A DNA stretch of 64,000 bases from Baylisascaris procyonis (taxonomy: Eukaryota; Nematoda; Chromadorea; Rhabditida; Ascarididae). The DNA lies in the NCBI GenBank assembly GCA_037389465.1, contig JAZARR010000078.1:682001-746000 (forward strand), read 5' to 3'. The position numbers and the translations under genes are program-made. Shown one piece after another: positions 11,301-26,000 of this stretch (position 1 is the first letter of the stretch; the number at the start of each line of letters is the position of its first letter). The notes under the pieces are model-generated. The model searched no databases. It saw nothing but the letters and a program-made list of their open reading frames with translations, and was not told where the DNA came from.

Positions 11301-14300
11301 ACAGTCGTAAATGAATGTCCATAGTGGGTTCAACAAAGTCAGAAATTGATAAACGGGCGCAGTAGCAATTTTTCACATAAGAGTAACTTTGCACTTCTTG
11401 CGTTGAACGAGATATGCCCCCAGCTGATGTCATGCTCTTATATCATTAGCTAGCTACATTAAAATAACCCACTAAAGTGCGCTGCCATTTCGAAAATGAA
11501 ATAGGGATTTGTGATTGGCGAGCCGCTTTATGAGATAGTTAAAATGGAAGGGTGAAAATTAATTTTCCCCTCAGTCTTTTCCATTGCAAATGAACGTTTC
11601 CATTTTGTAAACGAATGGAAACTAGACTTTGGAATAGAGGATAGTGATGCAATAAAGTTTCCGTAGGTGACGAAGGGATTCAAGTGTGGAAACTGAAACC
11701 TTCATCCTCAACAGGCTACAACCATGGATAATCCATTACAAAATCACATTCCATGGTCATCTGTATTTTGAAGGGAATTTCAAAAGGAGATGCAAAACTG
11801 CACTCTTTGGAAACATTTGTGCTTCCACTTTGTGAATGCAAATTTTCATGCAGACGCTAAATTGGTCTGCAATCTTGTAGCTTTAGCGGAATGGGATTAC
11901 ACCTCTCTACGCCGCACTGAGATCGAAGGAAAGGTAAAACTTTTGATTTTTTTCTCCAAATCAGGTAATGCCCCTCAATTCACTCCCGCAGCGAGCCGTG
12001 GTTTTTGAAATCTCTAACATGTTTCGATGCTCATCAAAAGAAAAGCTTGCATATATACGTTGCACCTCATTCGCAAGCATATCACATTTTCAGCTAAAAC
12101 AAAACGTGTCCATATTGCAATACGCTAAATTCGTTATTTTTTGGTTATTGGGGTCGAATTGTTTTTTTTTTGTCAAATACAGCTCGCGAAGTGCCAGTGA
12201 AATAATATTTGCCCTGAAACACATAAAAAGGAAACAAAATGAGCTAAAACGGTAGAAACGAATGTTAGCACATACAATTTTTATGCATAAATTGAAGACT
12301 ATTTAAAGTGCTTGGAAAGGCAAACTATTTAGGTAACTGTCGCTATTGAATGAGAGCAAACTTTCGTAGACGCCACTTTGCAGATTGTTTCTGAGGTTCA
12401 GTGAGCGATGAGAAACTCAGCTGTTACCTATTTTAGACAAAATTCAACGTAACTAATGGAAGCAACCCCATAGAATGGCTTTGGGCAGGAGGTGAACGTA
12501 TTGCTCGATAGGCACTTAAAACCATTTGATATGATGACAACCAGTGCGAGATTTTCTTTTGTTGGTTTTGATTTTGATTAGAAGGAATATTTTCTCAGTC
12601 GCCGATTTCGAATTCACGGTTGCGCCGAAGAAAAGAACAGACCACTGAAGTTTGCCACTCAAGGAGTGATATTCAGCACACAATTCGCACAAGTATAGCA
12701 AAAATTGTCAGCTTCTCGCGCGTCCACAGGTTTATATAGGAAAGTTTTGCAGAAGAAAACACATGACGACGTGGGCGAATTCTTGTCTTGAATGAAAGCC
12801 CTATAAGCATGCAACTAAATTAAGAGTGAGCGAGCACTTCAAAGCGTCACTTAACAATGCGATGACGCCAGACAGGATATATATAAAGAAAGTGATGTCC
12901 ATGGGGAGATTGCAACGTTGGTATGTATAATGAAGTGATCGTATAGCTGAAACCTCCACTTCGTTCATGCTTTTTGTTCATCAACTGAGCACAAATCACC
13001 GCAACTAACAATCAATATCGTTCAAAACACTGCTCAGAGAATTATAATTAACAGCATTGATGACGCCCATTGAAATTACCACTTTAGACAATCGCTACGC
13101 CATCAGGCTTTTCAGCCTTTAAAAAGTGGCATTTCGATAACAATTTTATGAACATTACTTTGCTGAACATGAATGTTACGTGAAATAGCTGGGTAATCAT
13201 CGGACCTCTGAGATGAACAAATCGACTCGGAAATGAGATGGCTGAAGAGATAAAAAGCATCAGTTACTGGCTTGCCCACTTCGACAGAGATCCATTAGAA
13301 AATAACTTCTAGAAAAGATAATTTTTTGAAAAGTTTTCCTAGCGAAAGAGAGCGTAACAAACTTCAGTCATTTTCTTGAAGTTGCCTTCAATGCATGAAA
13401 GCGTATTGCAATCACATGATATGTCCAGTCTCGAAATATACAATCTTATAGCATCTTCATTAATTGAAGCATGCCACAAAATAAGACTAAAATAGAGTAG
13501 ATGAAAGTTCGGACTTTTGTGTACTATTATGCGACAACTCCGACATATCCAAGCGAACGTTCGAACTCTTTAGCCGATCAACAATCCCATTCAAAGCAGT
13601 GATACATTCAAGGCGTTTCTATACGTATGTGGTATATATCCAGAATATCCAGAAAACTTGAACGAATTAAGCAAAGAAACTGAGCGATGTAAAGAAGGGC
13701 TTATTGTTTCGGATCAGCTGTATAGTATAATAAAACTTTCATGATCATTGATGCTGTTGTTTGCTTACTTTGCAAGCATAACCATGTCACGCAGATGTAG
13801 TGGAGACTGCTCCAAAAGGAGAAATTCAAAACAAGTGCGGATCATGAGAGAAAAATATCTTATGATGAGCCAATATGAGGCACGTCGCTAACGGCATGAC
13901 ATCAACTACGTCAAAGGAACAAATCAGTGAATGATTAGTGCCGACACAGTAGCACTCGCTATTAATGCCGCCGGTCGGATAGAAGGCATCTCGAACACCA
14001 TAACGAGTGTACAATGAATAGGCTTTCAAAAAATACGACCAAAGTCAGGATCATGGGGCTTGTGTTTCTGCAGGACCTCATTTGGCACTATCTGATGACC
14101 GGATGACTCATCTGAGAATTGGCTTTGCATCAGGCGACCAAATTTCGCTGACGTAGCAAAACAAGGAGCATAAGTGTTTACTTACTGTTCCTTGATCCCA
14201 AGGCGAAGTTCGAAGGAAGTTAGGGGGTGAGGAAGGGGAATTCAAAATTCGTATGAAAATGCAGGTACTTCAGCTTGCATTTTTATGCCACTGCTGCATA

Positions 14301-15380
14301 GGGAAAATCGGCATTTCGCATTATGCATCCTTGCTCACTCGTATTAGTGTTGAGAAGAAATCGAGAAATCTCAGAGATCTATGTCTAAAATTTCCATGCA
14401 CTAATTTCGTCGCTATTGCAACATCATCGAGGATATCCGCCCACCTTCCTTAAAGCCTGTCCTGAACCAGTGCGAAAAAGCGTACCTAACGCAAATCTAC
14501 GTATGCTGATAATTCATAGGGATCTAGCTAGAAAACTTATTGGAACGAAAACGCGAAAGTTTCTATACTAGTTATGTCGCATATTAACTCAACTTTCCCC
14601 TATATTTATCTGTAATGCCATTTTAATTAGATAGCAGTGAATGACATTTAAAAAGTCATTTAGCCTGCACTTTTGTGAGTAGGATGCAGTGCGTATCATA
14701 ATGCAATGCACACTACACAAAATTTATTCTACATACACCGAACATTTTGCTCAACGACGTAAACGTAGGGTAGGAGGCATATTTACGATACTGACAGCGT
14801 GAAAAAAATTATAACTGTTGAATTGGCTGTCAAATTCATTAGTGAAACCATCATCGCAATGTCAGGTTGCTGATGTCATAGAGGAAGTGTTTCGCAGTCA
14901 AGCACATTCAGAGCACTTTGATGTTTTTATAAATGTTGCGAATGGAAATCATCCACTAATTTTTCTTTATGAGATAAGAGTAGTCTATTTTTCATCATAG
15001 TTAGAGCAAAATTTCACCGAAAAAAATGCAGAGAGCTATTTCTGCTGAGCGTGGAAATTGACGTTGCTTAAGTTGTTCGGTGGAACGACGAATAAATACG
15101 GCTAGCCAGAGTTGCAATCACTCTTGGAGAGCGAGCAGTTTAGTAGTGGAACTTGATAACCTTTGTACACTGACGTTCAGATTAAAACACAACGAAAAGT
15201 AAGCGAAGGCATTATTCAGATACGCACATATCACTCGTGAAACCCTTAACGAACGTGAAATAAACCTGGACAGGTTGGAGATATTATTCAGCACAAACAA
15301 ATAGAAGAAAGATGCTGGAACTATGAAAAGAGAAAAATATTGAGAAGGATGAGCTATCTTCGCAATATTTTCTTCATCTA
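8350..15380. other. no supported gene
   Basis: AT-rich sequence with only chance-length open frames. A pyrimidine-rich run lies near 9178-9230. No RNA gene or element recognised. Confidence 0.45.
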
Positions 15381-15384
15381 CGCC

Positions 15385-15600
15385 TTATTTTGGGCTCGCT
15401 GAGTGTATATCTCCATGTGGGAGTTGCACGATGATCGAGGCCTCTTTGAATTCCTGGTTTTCCTCACTATTACGTGCCTCCTTGAATTGTTTGCGAACAT
15501 CTCCTACAGCTCCTCTTAGAAGCAGTGCTTTTTTAGAGCTTTTCATAGAAAATTGCACAATTGAAGTATGGCGACGTGATGTCTGCTTAGAGGAACTCAT
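15385..15600 (-). CDS. 71-codon ORF with coding-like composition, unknown
   Basis: Starts at a true ATG (15600) with MSSSKQTSRRHTSIVQFSM, passes through a basic helical stretch (KQFKEARNSEENQEFKEAS) and ends VQLPHGDIHSASPK. Few bulky hydrophobics, no membrane segment or signal peptide. No acceptor close to the start and no recognised family; it may be a small gene, a terminal exon or an element remnant. Confidence 0.25.
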   Translation of the reverse strand: MSSSKQTSRRHTSIVQFSMKSSKKALLLRGAVGDVRKQFKEARNSEENQEFKEASIIVQLPHGDIHSASPK

Positions 15601-16559
15601 AGGTCCGCATGTTTATTTAAAAATTACAATTTTGACTCCTATAAACTCGGTGGCTATAATCATTTAAAAGTACGGTTGAACATATGAATCGGTGTTGAAC
15701 AAAAAAGTCAGTTTTTACTTCAGAATGGATTTTAATAAAAATAAACCTCGCAACCATTCATTGCAAAGAAAAAAAAGCGAGACTACTCGATTTTTTTTTT
15801 TTATATCACATGAATGGGATGGTTTGCGAAAAGTTGCGAGAAGCGCGCAAAACACTAGTCTCTCTTTAATGCGTTCTCATTTATTCGTGTGATCATGAAA
15901 ATTTGATGAACGTATAAAGAAAATGGTCATAAATTTGTAATAGATCTATTCACATCTTTTGACAGTTTCGAAATTCCACGTCGTCTTGGAGAGGTTAGTC
16001 GACCTTCATCCTTTCCAGATGCGCCCTAACTGCTCCTTTTCCTAAAATTCAGCAAATCCAATCCAGAAAGGAACCCTTCTGATATCCTTTATGTTCTTGT
16101 GTCCCTGATGGATAGTTCTGCATTCTCTGAACATTCGGTGCTTAGGCATTTCTGTGCAGGCATTTGAATTGCATTCACCTAAAAACTTAAAAATGTTTAA
16201 TGAACTCCTTAACTGCGACAGTGCTAAATTGCCGACCAGCTTCAAGCGATGAAGTTCTCAAGCCGTCAGGAAACTCTGGGTTTGGTTTTGAGCCAAAATT
16301 GAAACTATTCAAGGCTTGAGAGTTGGCACCAACCGCCGGAAAAAAGGTTACATGCGAAGTGAACTCTCACATACGAGAAGGTCCACATCTAAATATATCT
16401 GTGTTTATTGCAATAAATGTAAGTTCACTTTCACAGACTTTCATAGAAAGATGTAGCCAAATCACACATTTGCAATGAAAATTTAAGGAAGCACCTAAGT
16501 GTGAATTCAAAGAAAAAATACGCAAGAATCACATGCAGTTTCATTGAATAGAAGTAGAA

Positions 16560-16810
16560 CAGTGTGGATTAGCTTGAAAATGCTTGATGGTGCTCCGGAA
16601 GAGCCTAACTTTAAATTGCTTGTGCAGACTCAATGACTGGGTGGTGGACTCCCTTGCAACATCGAATATGGTGAGTGAAAGGAAACAGACAGCGAAAACA
16701 ATCAGGAGAGTTGTGAGCATAGAAATCCGCTACCGAGGGTAACTCAGGTATTCAGGTAGCGTTTAAATGCCGAAGGAACTCGCTAAGTAGCGACGCCAAG
16801 CATGAAAAAC
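16560..16810 (+). repeat. GC-richer block, possibly dispersed repeat
   Basis: A 240-bp stretch stands out by base composition. It is open across LNDWVVDSLATSNM and then KQTAKTIRRVVSIEIRYRG without an intron. A donor-like ATG/GTGAGT falls inside. I suspect an element remnant but cannot name it. Confidence 0.25.
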
Positions 16811-16814
16811 GTTG

Positions 16815-19800
16815 CCTACATTAACAGTTTTTGCATGCCAAACCCATGCAAATTTACTTTCATTTGTGAATGTTTGCATATCAAGTGGAAAAGTGCTCCG
16901 CAGTAAAACTGACCATTGTCAAATATGAGATAAATATTTGCAGCTGCAAGAGGAGATATCCTTTTTTATCCTTTTTCCAGAACAATTTTTCATCCTTTAT
17001 CTAGAGCATATCCTTTTTTAAAGCAACATCTTCAACAAGAATTCTTTTTCCAGAAGTGATATCAGGCGAGGTGAAGCGACATTGTTACAAACTTAATAAG
17101 TGTGGTGTTGCTTAGGATGCATATCATAAAATATGCCACACAACAACAAGGGAGTCGAGCACTGCACATTCGGCGAGACGCCGTCACCTAGCTTCATATC
17201 GCCTCAACATTGAGCTTTTGCGAGTTGTTCAACGGCAAACAGCGAGTATGATGCTCTCGCGTGTTCATATATCGTAAACGCAGCTTGATACTTCATAGTA
17301 CGTTTGTGCAGCAGCAAATATTCATTGATCTACTTTCAATATCCACTCTCCTTCGAAAATTCTACTGGCGCACAATCTTGTCTGTTTGACATATGCATAA
17401 GACTTTCGGTAGTCAAACCTCCGCTTCCTCCTCCTTCATTACCGCCTTCCCCTTTGCCTCCCCCATTTTCCATAAAAAGCAACAGCGGCAACTAACTACA
17501 TCGGTTGCAAATATTTTTTGCATGAACAGTGTCTTCATAGTTGTCGAAATCGACATAAGCTGCTAAAATCCGCAAGACGTTACACTCTTTACGTTGAATA
17601 AGTAACGACAAACATGCTAGCAGAGGGCTCAAAATTCAAATTTTCTAGGCAACGCCATGTTCATGGCTGAGCATGCAATTTTTTAAAGTCACTTCTATCC
17701 TCTGCTTAGCCTATTGTGGCTCATAACATTTCTTTCGGCAATAATCTGGTCTTCGAAGTCGAAATTTTTGATGGGTCTCAATGGAACCATTTTTTTCACG
17801 TGATGTTCAAAGCAATGTAGTACCGTAATGTGATATGTCTGCAATTACTGAACTGAACGCTTGCAGCTCAACGAATGCAGCACGACAAAACTGCCAGATT
17901 CGAAAGCAAGACTGACATTCAATGTTCGACGTGCTGCCGTGCCTTTAGAAACTGTTTTGTTGACGGTGCTTTTGTCATTCATCAGTAATATCATATTGTT
18001 ACAGAGTGTAACATATAATGATGCTGCAAGCACGAAACGCAGCAAGTGCATATCTTAGTCTTCCTTCAAATTTTATTTGCTGTCGGTGCATATACACAAA
18101 AACTGATGTATCCTTGCTTTTACTGGTATTCTGCACGAATGAGCTATACATGGTTCGATGGAAGTAATGTAAAATATTTTTTGTTTCTCGAATGAAAATC
18201 AACATTGGAAATTTGTCGACGCCAGAAACTCTCGAAGCTTCCCATGAAGAATATAAGAGATGAGCAAAAAATGTTCTCTTGATTGTCTTCTTATCACATG
18301 CTCATCAGCGTTTCGCGCAGCAAACGAATGGTCAAAGAAATGCCAGATCGAAAAATTTGCAATGATTTAATTGAAACAAGCGAAGAGATTGGACGACATT
18401 ACCTGTCTGAGTTGCATAAGGATAGTTCAAAACAGAATATGAAATAATCATGATTTCATATTCTGCAGTTTATAGCCTTCAAAGGGGTCACTGTAAGCTT
18501 AGATATGCATTCACTATCGACATGAGCAGAATGCGATTTCTACAAGAAAGTAGCATTGGCCGATTAGGAGTGCGCTGACACAGTACGGTAAGCTTTATTC
18601 TCATTATGGTTTATTGATCCGGATATTACTCTATAGCGATACTGCAATAATAATCACGAAGATGATTCCAATGGAGTAAAATGAATGATGAATATGCTGG
18701 CAACAGACAATCTATTAGAGGTGTTAAGAAACTGTGCAACGTTCAGTTAGTGAGAATCTCGTTGAAATGTGTTTCATATTTGGAGCAAACTTTTAAGCAA
18801 AAGCGTTGAACAATAAAAGTAGGATAACGTCTATGCACGTTTTTCTGAGGTACTATAAGAAGTTAGTGCACTGATATTGCTCTTTGTTTCTATAGCAGCA
18901 AGATGTATCATCTTTATATAATAGATGCTTATTGGTCTCTTAACGACAACTAAAAACGAGACAAAATTTCTAAGCATATTTCCACTCTTCTAATCACTCA
19001 CATTTCTTGCTCATTTAGACATTAAAAAAATGCTCTTTACAAATGAGCAACTAACACCCCATTCATATTAGACACACAAAGCTGGATTCTTTTCTGCTTC
19101 TGGGGACTAGCCGCTTTTATGATGGAAGGCAACAAAAAGCTTGCTACGATTCAAGTGAACAATGCAAATGCAGTGTGATGAACGCAGACTTTTGGTCCTT
19201 CATTCTGAGGCAGTTCTGAATTTGCTAAACATCAATGTGAGATTTCACTTCCTTATTCTGTCAACTCTCGTCTCTTCTTATGAACGGAAATAAGCAAACA
19301 AATTAACTAGTGGAGAAGCAAGTCGAAAAAGCGGATAGAATATGCAATTTCGCATCTTGATCATCCGACTAGCCGTTTTTATCAGTCATCGCCAGGAATT
19401 GTAAATGCTTTTTTCGCAACATGGATCATCAACTATAAACGTAAATGTGAATTGCTCATTTCTAATTTAATAAAAAATCTGGCAGATTTAAAATGTATGA
19501 AGTGCGTAAAAAAATCGAGTTGAAATTACAAGACAGGTAGACATGTATGCGTATAAATACTCTAAGACAGAAATTGCCATAGCGACTTCTCGCAGAGTAA
19601 ATTTGTACGAGTGAACGAAAACGAAATCCAACCGTTACACTGAGTAATAAGTAAGGATAAGCTGATAAGATGAGCTTATTTACGAAGCTACAATTTATGC
19701 GAGCGACTAAAACAGCAATTGGGAGCGTTTTGAAATGTGGTTACAATGAGCAAATAGACCTATGAGGAAATATGGTCCAAAATAAACACGAACATCCCTT

Positions 19801-22545
19801 CAACCCCAGATCTATTAGGTGAACTGTATCAGGAACGAGCGTCAAATCGAAACTAACTATACATATCACTACGCAAGCTTCACCTCATTGAGATTACTCG
19901 TACGGTGCAAGTATAACGCAAACAAAAGTGTGCGATGCAAACAGCTGAATTTGTCAATTCCAATATGCAATGCAAAAATGTGAAGAACACAACGCGCAGT
20001 ATATCTATGTATATAACCTTATTCGCCTCAGCCATCCTTTATATCGTGTGATATTCGAATTTCATTCACTCAACGTCACTCATTACGTCAGCTATGTTTT
20101 GGGGCGTTTTTCGTTGAGCGTATCCGCCTCGTCGGTGTTGCGCCATTTCTCTAGTCAAATCAGACTGCATGTACAAAATGATCCTTCTGCGTCATGCTGA
20201 AAGCAGGAAATTTTGTTATCGTGCCATCTTTTTAAATAAGCTGCTTGTTTGCAGTGGAATTTCTTAACTATGCATCTCTCCATCATGTAATATGAGAGTT
20301 TCACATGTAAACTCAACATAAATACTCATAGCTTATTCATTTAAAGAATGTGAATATTTAAGCGCTATTTGAAATTGCTGTGTCACGTAAGATTGTAATG
20401 CCATGTTAGGTAGCCGAATCAAATGAAGAAAGATTAATTCAAATACTGACCATGAATTGCTTCAGAGAACACTATTTCGAGATAAAAAAGTTGTTTAGCT
20501 CGTTTCCAAGTCCGCTTAAAGTTGATTCAACTGCTTAGTGACATTTGCTTTTTCATAAACGCTTTTATACAGAATGTCTTGATCTTACTTTTGCTACCAT
20601 ATTTTGTGGACAGAACGCCTTTGAATTAGAAGGGCCTGCTCCTGAAGTTTAGGAATACCAGAAGACCATTAGTGAACGGAAGTGACTTTCAAATAAAAGC
20701 CTCCAATCTGGAATTTTGACAAAATATCTTGAAAAAGTGGGCTTGCTGAGCGAAAAATATGATAAAAGATATATGGACATATGTGCTCTTATATATTTGT
20801 TTCTATAGACATATTTTTGCACAAATACAAATATGCTTAGGCTTTTGCATCAAGCCTAGTTCTCTCCGCTTCTCTACATAAGGCACGGAACTAATGCATT
20901 TCTCAAAACAATGATAAGAAGAAATCTTTGGAAGTGATATATGCATTATTTTCTTCACAGGATGCATCCACACGAATATCAATATCGAAGAGGAGGGGAG
21001 TAGCAGGATGCTCAAGAACACATTTGTTCAAAGATAACTAAGTAAAAGTTATGTGTGACCGTCTGGTATAAATTTTCTAACAATATGCACTCACTTTTAT
21101 AACTGACGACTTATATTCTTAGACGCGACTTCTCCGACTGGAAAAGTGTACCTGGTGATAAGTCAGAATACATTTTTAATGATTCTTCCATTTTTTTTGC
21201 GAGAAGTGAATTGTAATGAACATCCGTCTACGAGTGTGTGCATGGATTTGTCCATCGGTTTCGACTCATGAAGCACTAAGCGAGATTGCCTTATTTGAGT
21301 TTTCGATGCAATATACAAACTTACCGCAAAATTACCAGAGCAAATTTTGTTCTGCAGACACTTGGAAAGAAGGGAAAGATTTTTTTACTCGATTTCATCC
21401 ACACAGCTCAGCAGATGATGTACCACATTGAAAGTCTTGTTTCACTGCCTTTCTTGAATATGGATGCAATTGGACCATTCTATTTTGCCCTGCTCTACCT
21501 CCCGGGGCTCAGCTGATGAGCGGCTCCCATGTGTTCAGTAGGAAAATCGTCTCCTAAGAGAAAAGACGTTGTCCAAAGCGTATCTTAACATGCAGTCCGT
21601 TCATGTCGCCCATCCACAGCTCCCTTGCCTTTCCTCAGACAACTATAAAATAGAACAAAGACCTTGGGAGAACACTACTTGAATGTGCAGTAGTCACTGT
21701 TCTCTACCTTTCATTTATTGCAATGCACCTTTCAATATTTCACTAATTCAAGCAGTCAGAAGGAAATAAAAAAGCTTTTTCGGTGATTGGAGCCGATTTT
21801 CAAGACAATTAAGCCAATAGGTTGAAAAAAGGGGCTACAGTGTCACGCCTTCTTTCAACACCTCAAAAAAATTAACACAAACCTCCACTACGAATAAAAC
21901 AGCAGTTTTAAAGGTTAGTTAAAGTGGCAGACCATCAGAGGTCAATAAAATGATTTAAAATGAAAAAATAAAAGGAAACTTGATAAATTGTTGAAGACAC
22001 TTTAAAAGATGAATGAAAAAATGTAAATTGAAGTTTTTTGTAAGAGGTTGATGAGAAAAATTATTATATTTGAGTAGGGTTATTTAATGTGGAAAGATCA
22101 GGTGATGTGCCGTACGTGACAGTCATTAAAGTATTGCGTAGATATATAAACACTCAGCACGGAAGCTAATAATGGCACAGTGATATAAGCTGGCAATAGT
22201 GCAATAGCAACAGCAGGACCTGGTTGAGTGATGGCCATTTTTTAAGTGGATTGAAATGGCCAAACATTTGAAACGATATGGATAAGCAAGACGTGCTCAT
22301 ATGAATGATTTTTATTAGCACCACCTGACAGGATCGTGCAGAATATGCTCAAGGTAAACGAGTTTGAGGTGCTGGAGATGATGTTTCTACTTGTGGTGAA
22401 CAAGTCGAAGAAGAACGATTCAGAAGTGGCTACTCTTTTTGAAGGAGGTGAGAACGATGCACCTCAGCGAGGTAGTCTGATCGAGAGATGTGACCACCAT
22501 AACTGAGGCATAACCAAGACGCTCGTGCTTCTGCCGGCGTCTACG
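16815..22545. other. no supported gene
   Basis: Chance-length frames only. 16960-17030 holds repeated ATCCTTTTT-like words, and 17395-17465 a C-rich pyrimidine run. Confidence 0.45.
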
Positions 22546-22546
22546 C

Positions 22547-23090
22547 TTGAGGAACCACAGTCAAATAAAAGCTTTCAAATCTAACAGAATAGCATTTTGC
22601 AGGAGAATCACTTACAGTGTATCAGTACTTACAGTGGCTGGGAAAGATGATTGTAATGAGGCGTCTCGAGAGTTCAGTGCTATCATTTCGCGAGCATTCG
22701 CTGCTTATAACGAGGCAAAAAATCAAAGCGCTTCTGATGAAAAATATTGGAAGCAGAAGAAAGGAACAAGTTTTGAAATTCACTTCGAGCACAATTTGTT
22801 GGGTATGGCGCCGAAGAGCCAACCGGTATCTGAGGCCTATAAAAGGCTGCTCTCAGCCCGTCAGAGTCAGTCCTCTTCTGGTGTACGTCACGCTCTCTCG
22901 TCAGTGTTCATCTCTATCGTCTCAGCCTTGCTCCTCCTCTGCTTCATCTTGGAAGCCAGTTTTATATTTTCCCAATAAAGTGCTTATACTACCTCTGCCT
23001 ACCTCCAACCAACATCGCAGCCGACACAGCAAACTGGTACGCAGATACAACACAATTATAAAAAACAGACGTCAAAAATTGCAATGAAAC
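22547..23090 (+). other. LTR-like block with TATA box and poly(A) signal; possible solo LTR
   Basis: Overlapping open frames of 143 and 156 codons exist in two plus-strand frames, together with a minus-strand frame, which fits an untranslated region of higher GC rather than a protein. Inside it TATAAAAG (22851-22858) is followed about 120 nt later by CCCAATAAAG (22971-22980), the order expected of the U3-R-U5 part of a retroviral-type LTR, and TGGTACGCAGATAC lies about 50 nt farther on. No matched terminal repeat was found in the window. It could also be an ordinary promoter with a short transcript. Confidence 0.35.
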
Positions 23091-23094
23091 GTTT

Positions 23095-26000
23095 TCAAAT
23101 TACAGCTTGAATATCTATCTCTACGTTACTAATCACCGAGTCATGGACAATTTCAATGGAACGTTCTACGATTCTATAGATTATGTTGGGAAGAATTACC
23201 AGTGATATTTTTTAAATGCATTCTAGAATATCAATTTGTAAAGATAGTGCTTTGCAGACATGTAGAAATAACACTTGCAAGAAATACAACTAAATTAAAA
23301 CTCCATCTGAATATTTAGAAATTTAAAACTTTTTCGCAAGATTAAAGAGCTGCGTTAATATCTCGAACCTCAAATATGAAAGAGAAAGAATGATAGTGAT
23401 TTGAGTGTGTGCAGCAATATTACACGTGCAACATAGAATTGCACTTGATTGAACACGAAACTTCGTGGCTGAGTGTTAAACAAACGATTGAAAATTTAAA
23501 AAATGGAGAAGGTAATACAGATTTTTCTCATTTCAAGGTATGGCTAACGCAGGCGAAGTAAACATTGACTAAGGCTTTGAGTGAATGGATGGGGAAAAGG
23601 AAGCTACTTATCACCTTGACAAATGTGGTAGGACACGTAGAAGAAAGGTGGAATGACAATGTGACAGAACTGTGGAAGAGGAATGGGGAAGTTTTGAAAA
23701 ATACTGATAGAGATAAACAATTTCTCTACTGAATGGAACCAAATGAAAATAATGAGAAATTGCAGAACAAGAAAACATAGAACGATAATAGTAACTTGGA
23801 GACTGTACCAGAACATAGCAGGACTTTCGAATGATGGCTGTATAGTCACGACTGAGTCTCCGAAATGCACACACTTGAACACCAAGTACAATAACTTGAA
23901 ACTCAATCGCACAGAATTTATTGCAATCTGTTGCGGTAGAATATGATTCAGAAACGTTGTAATGTGCGTGCTACGTAAATCATACTTTGTAGTTTCAGCT
24001 TCAGCGACATTGCAGTTCCAACTGTTCGGCAGAGGCGCAGGCAGACGGGCAGGTGCATAAATAAGCACCGACAGGATGTCGTCTTAAGGTACTTTGTAAA
24101 TATAGATTTTCAGCAGCGCATAAAAATAACGTATTATATTTCTTGCTCAAGCAAGAATCAAAAACGCACCTGACACATAGTTTGATCAGATGATGAAAAA
24201 CTTTTCGCGCAAGTCGAAAGCAGAGCGCATTAGCTCAAAACCTGACAGGATGGAATCCCTCTGCTTGATCGACAAAAAGGTTTATCGGGAAGGGCATTGC
24301 ATTCCAAGTAATTGGTAACGAGAAATCTTCTTTATGCAACTAATCTGCCAAAAATTCAGGGACTCGGAGTAGGCTCCATGCACAACTGCTAGAGATCTTT
24401 CAACTATGATCAAATTGCTTGATCGCAATCATCATTTCGTCTAAAATCCTCGTTCACAGCGCTACTAAAACTGATCGTTTTCTACTTCATACACAAGCGA
24501 TTTTTCTTGGCCATTTACGAACTCCTGATGTATGTGTCCCATACTTTGTTGGCACTGATGATGCTGCAATCGCTTTGTATTGAAGCGGATGGGTAGGGGA
24601 AGGGGGGCCTAGGAAAAGTCTTCACTACGAACCTTCAAGGGTTCTCATAAGAAATTCTAGTGGTTCTTACTGTCTGCATGAATTACATCACAGTCAGAAT
24701 GGAAAAAAAATCATCAAAAATGGGAAATTGTGCCACTCTTTATTCATGTGAAATATGTGAAAAATTCACACAGCGCTCGAGCAGTCAGCTAGGCACACTT
24801 GTTAATAAATTACATTGAAGCAATTGAAATATTTATGGGAACGAATAAATAAAATGTTACACATAATTATGCACCTGCTAATTATCAGAGGTAAATGCAA
24901 GGTGAGGGCGCTAAACAAGAATCGCAACCACGAAGATCATTTCGAAAAGCTCACTAGATTGCACTATCCAAATTAACACTTGAAATCAAAAGAGAACACA
25001 ACATACATTGGCGAAATGTTTTGTCTAAGTGCCATTCTCTTGTGAGCATTGCTGCCAGATGGCATCATTTCAGCAATATCTCCATTCTGGCACTGTATTT
25101 TCGTACTTAGCATTTTCAGCCTTCAGTGTGAACATGAGGTGTTCTATGCTGCTGGAGAGCACCACAATGTCCTCAATTTTAGCCACTTCGTCGGAACTGT
25201 TTCCGATTCCCCTTCGCAGGTTCGTATGTACTTTACCTATTTGTGGTCTCAAATTGTATCGGAATAGCATGAAAAGAGTGCATCCAGGAATGTTTTTACA
25301 TTAATAACAGCTCCCTTTGGACGTCGAGAAAACTATTTGTTTTATTGTTTAACAGTCCGTCTATCCTAAAAACGATCAAAAAACGAGTGGCAGATATGCA
25401 GCAGCATATAACCGGAAGCGGGACATTTGTGCTTTTTTCAGAGTTCAAAGCACTCACCGAAGTGAAACTCTCCAATGGATGTTTTCCGGTAATATTGAAA
25501 TTTTAGCGATGAATCCTGCAACATGAATTCAGAAGACATAAACACAAACCGCTCAGTTGTCTCCGCGCAATTCATCACAGACGCTTTATTCTTGAACCAG
25601 CTATACTGATACTTAGCTTTACGTACCTTTTTTAGTTTTTCTTTTATTTTATGACAGACCGCGCCTAAAAATGAGGAGTACGAAATTGCTCAACGTTGAT
25701 TTTCACTTCAACTGAAGTTGACAGATGGAGATGAGCAGCATTATTAAAGGCTTGGCAAGAGAAGGAATAGTCCTTCCCCCCAACACTCCCCATGAGTCAA
25801 CGGTCAAGGGTCAAGGTAATGAGTAATTCGTCCCTGTTGGCCCCGCCCTTCTCGAATGTAAAGCGACAATATCGGTTTATGCTCCACCCCACTGCCCTCT
25901 GGTCTGCAAAGGCGTTTAAGACTTTCATCATCCCACAACTGTCTTCAAAACGTCCTTACGTCATTTACTTGCATGGGAACGATAGGAGAGAAAAACAGCT

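Noticed and set aside
23604..24068. 154-codon minus-strand frame with hydrophobic segments, receptor-like at first sight
   Set aside because: The hydrophobicity follows from T-rich codons; no motif, start context or splice support.
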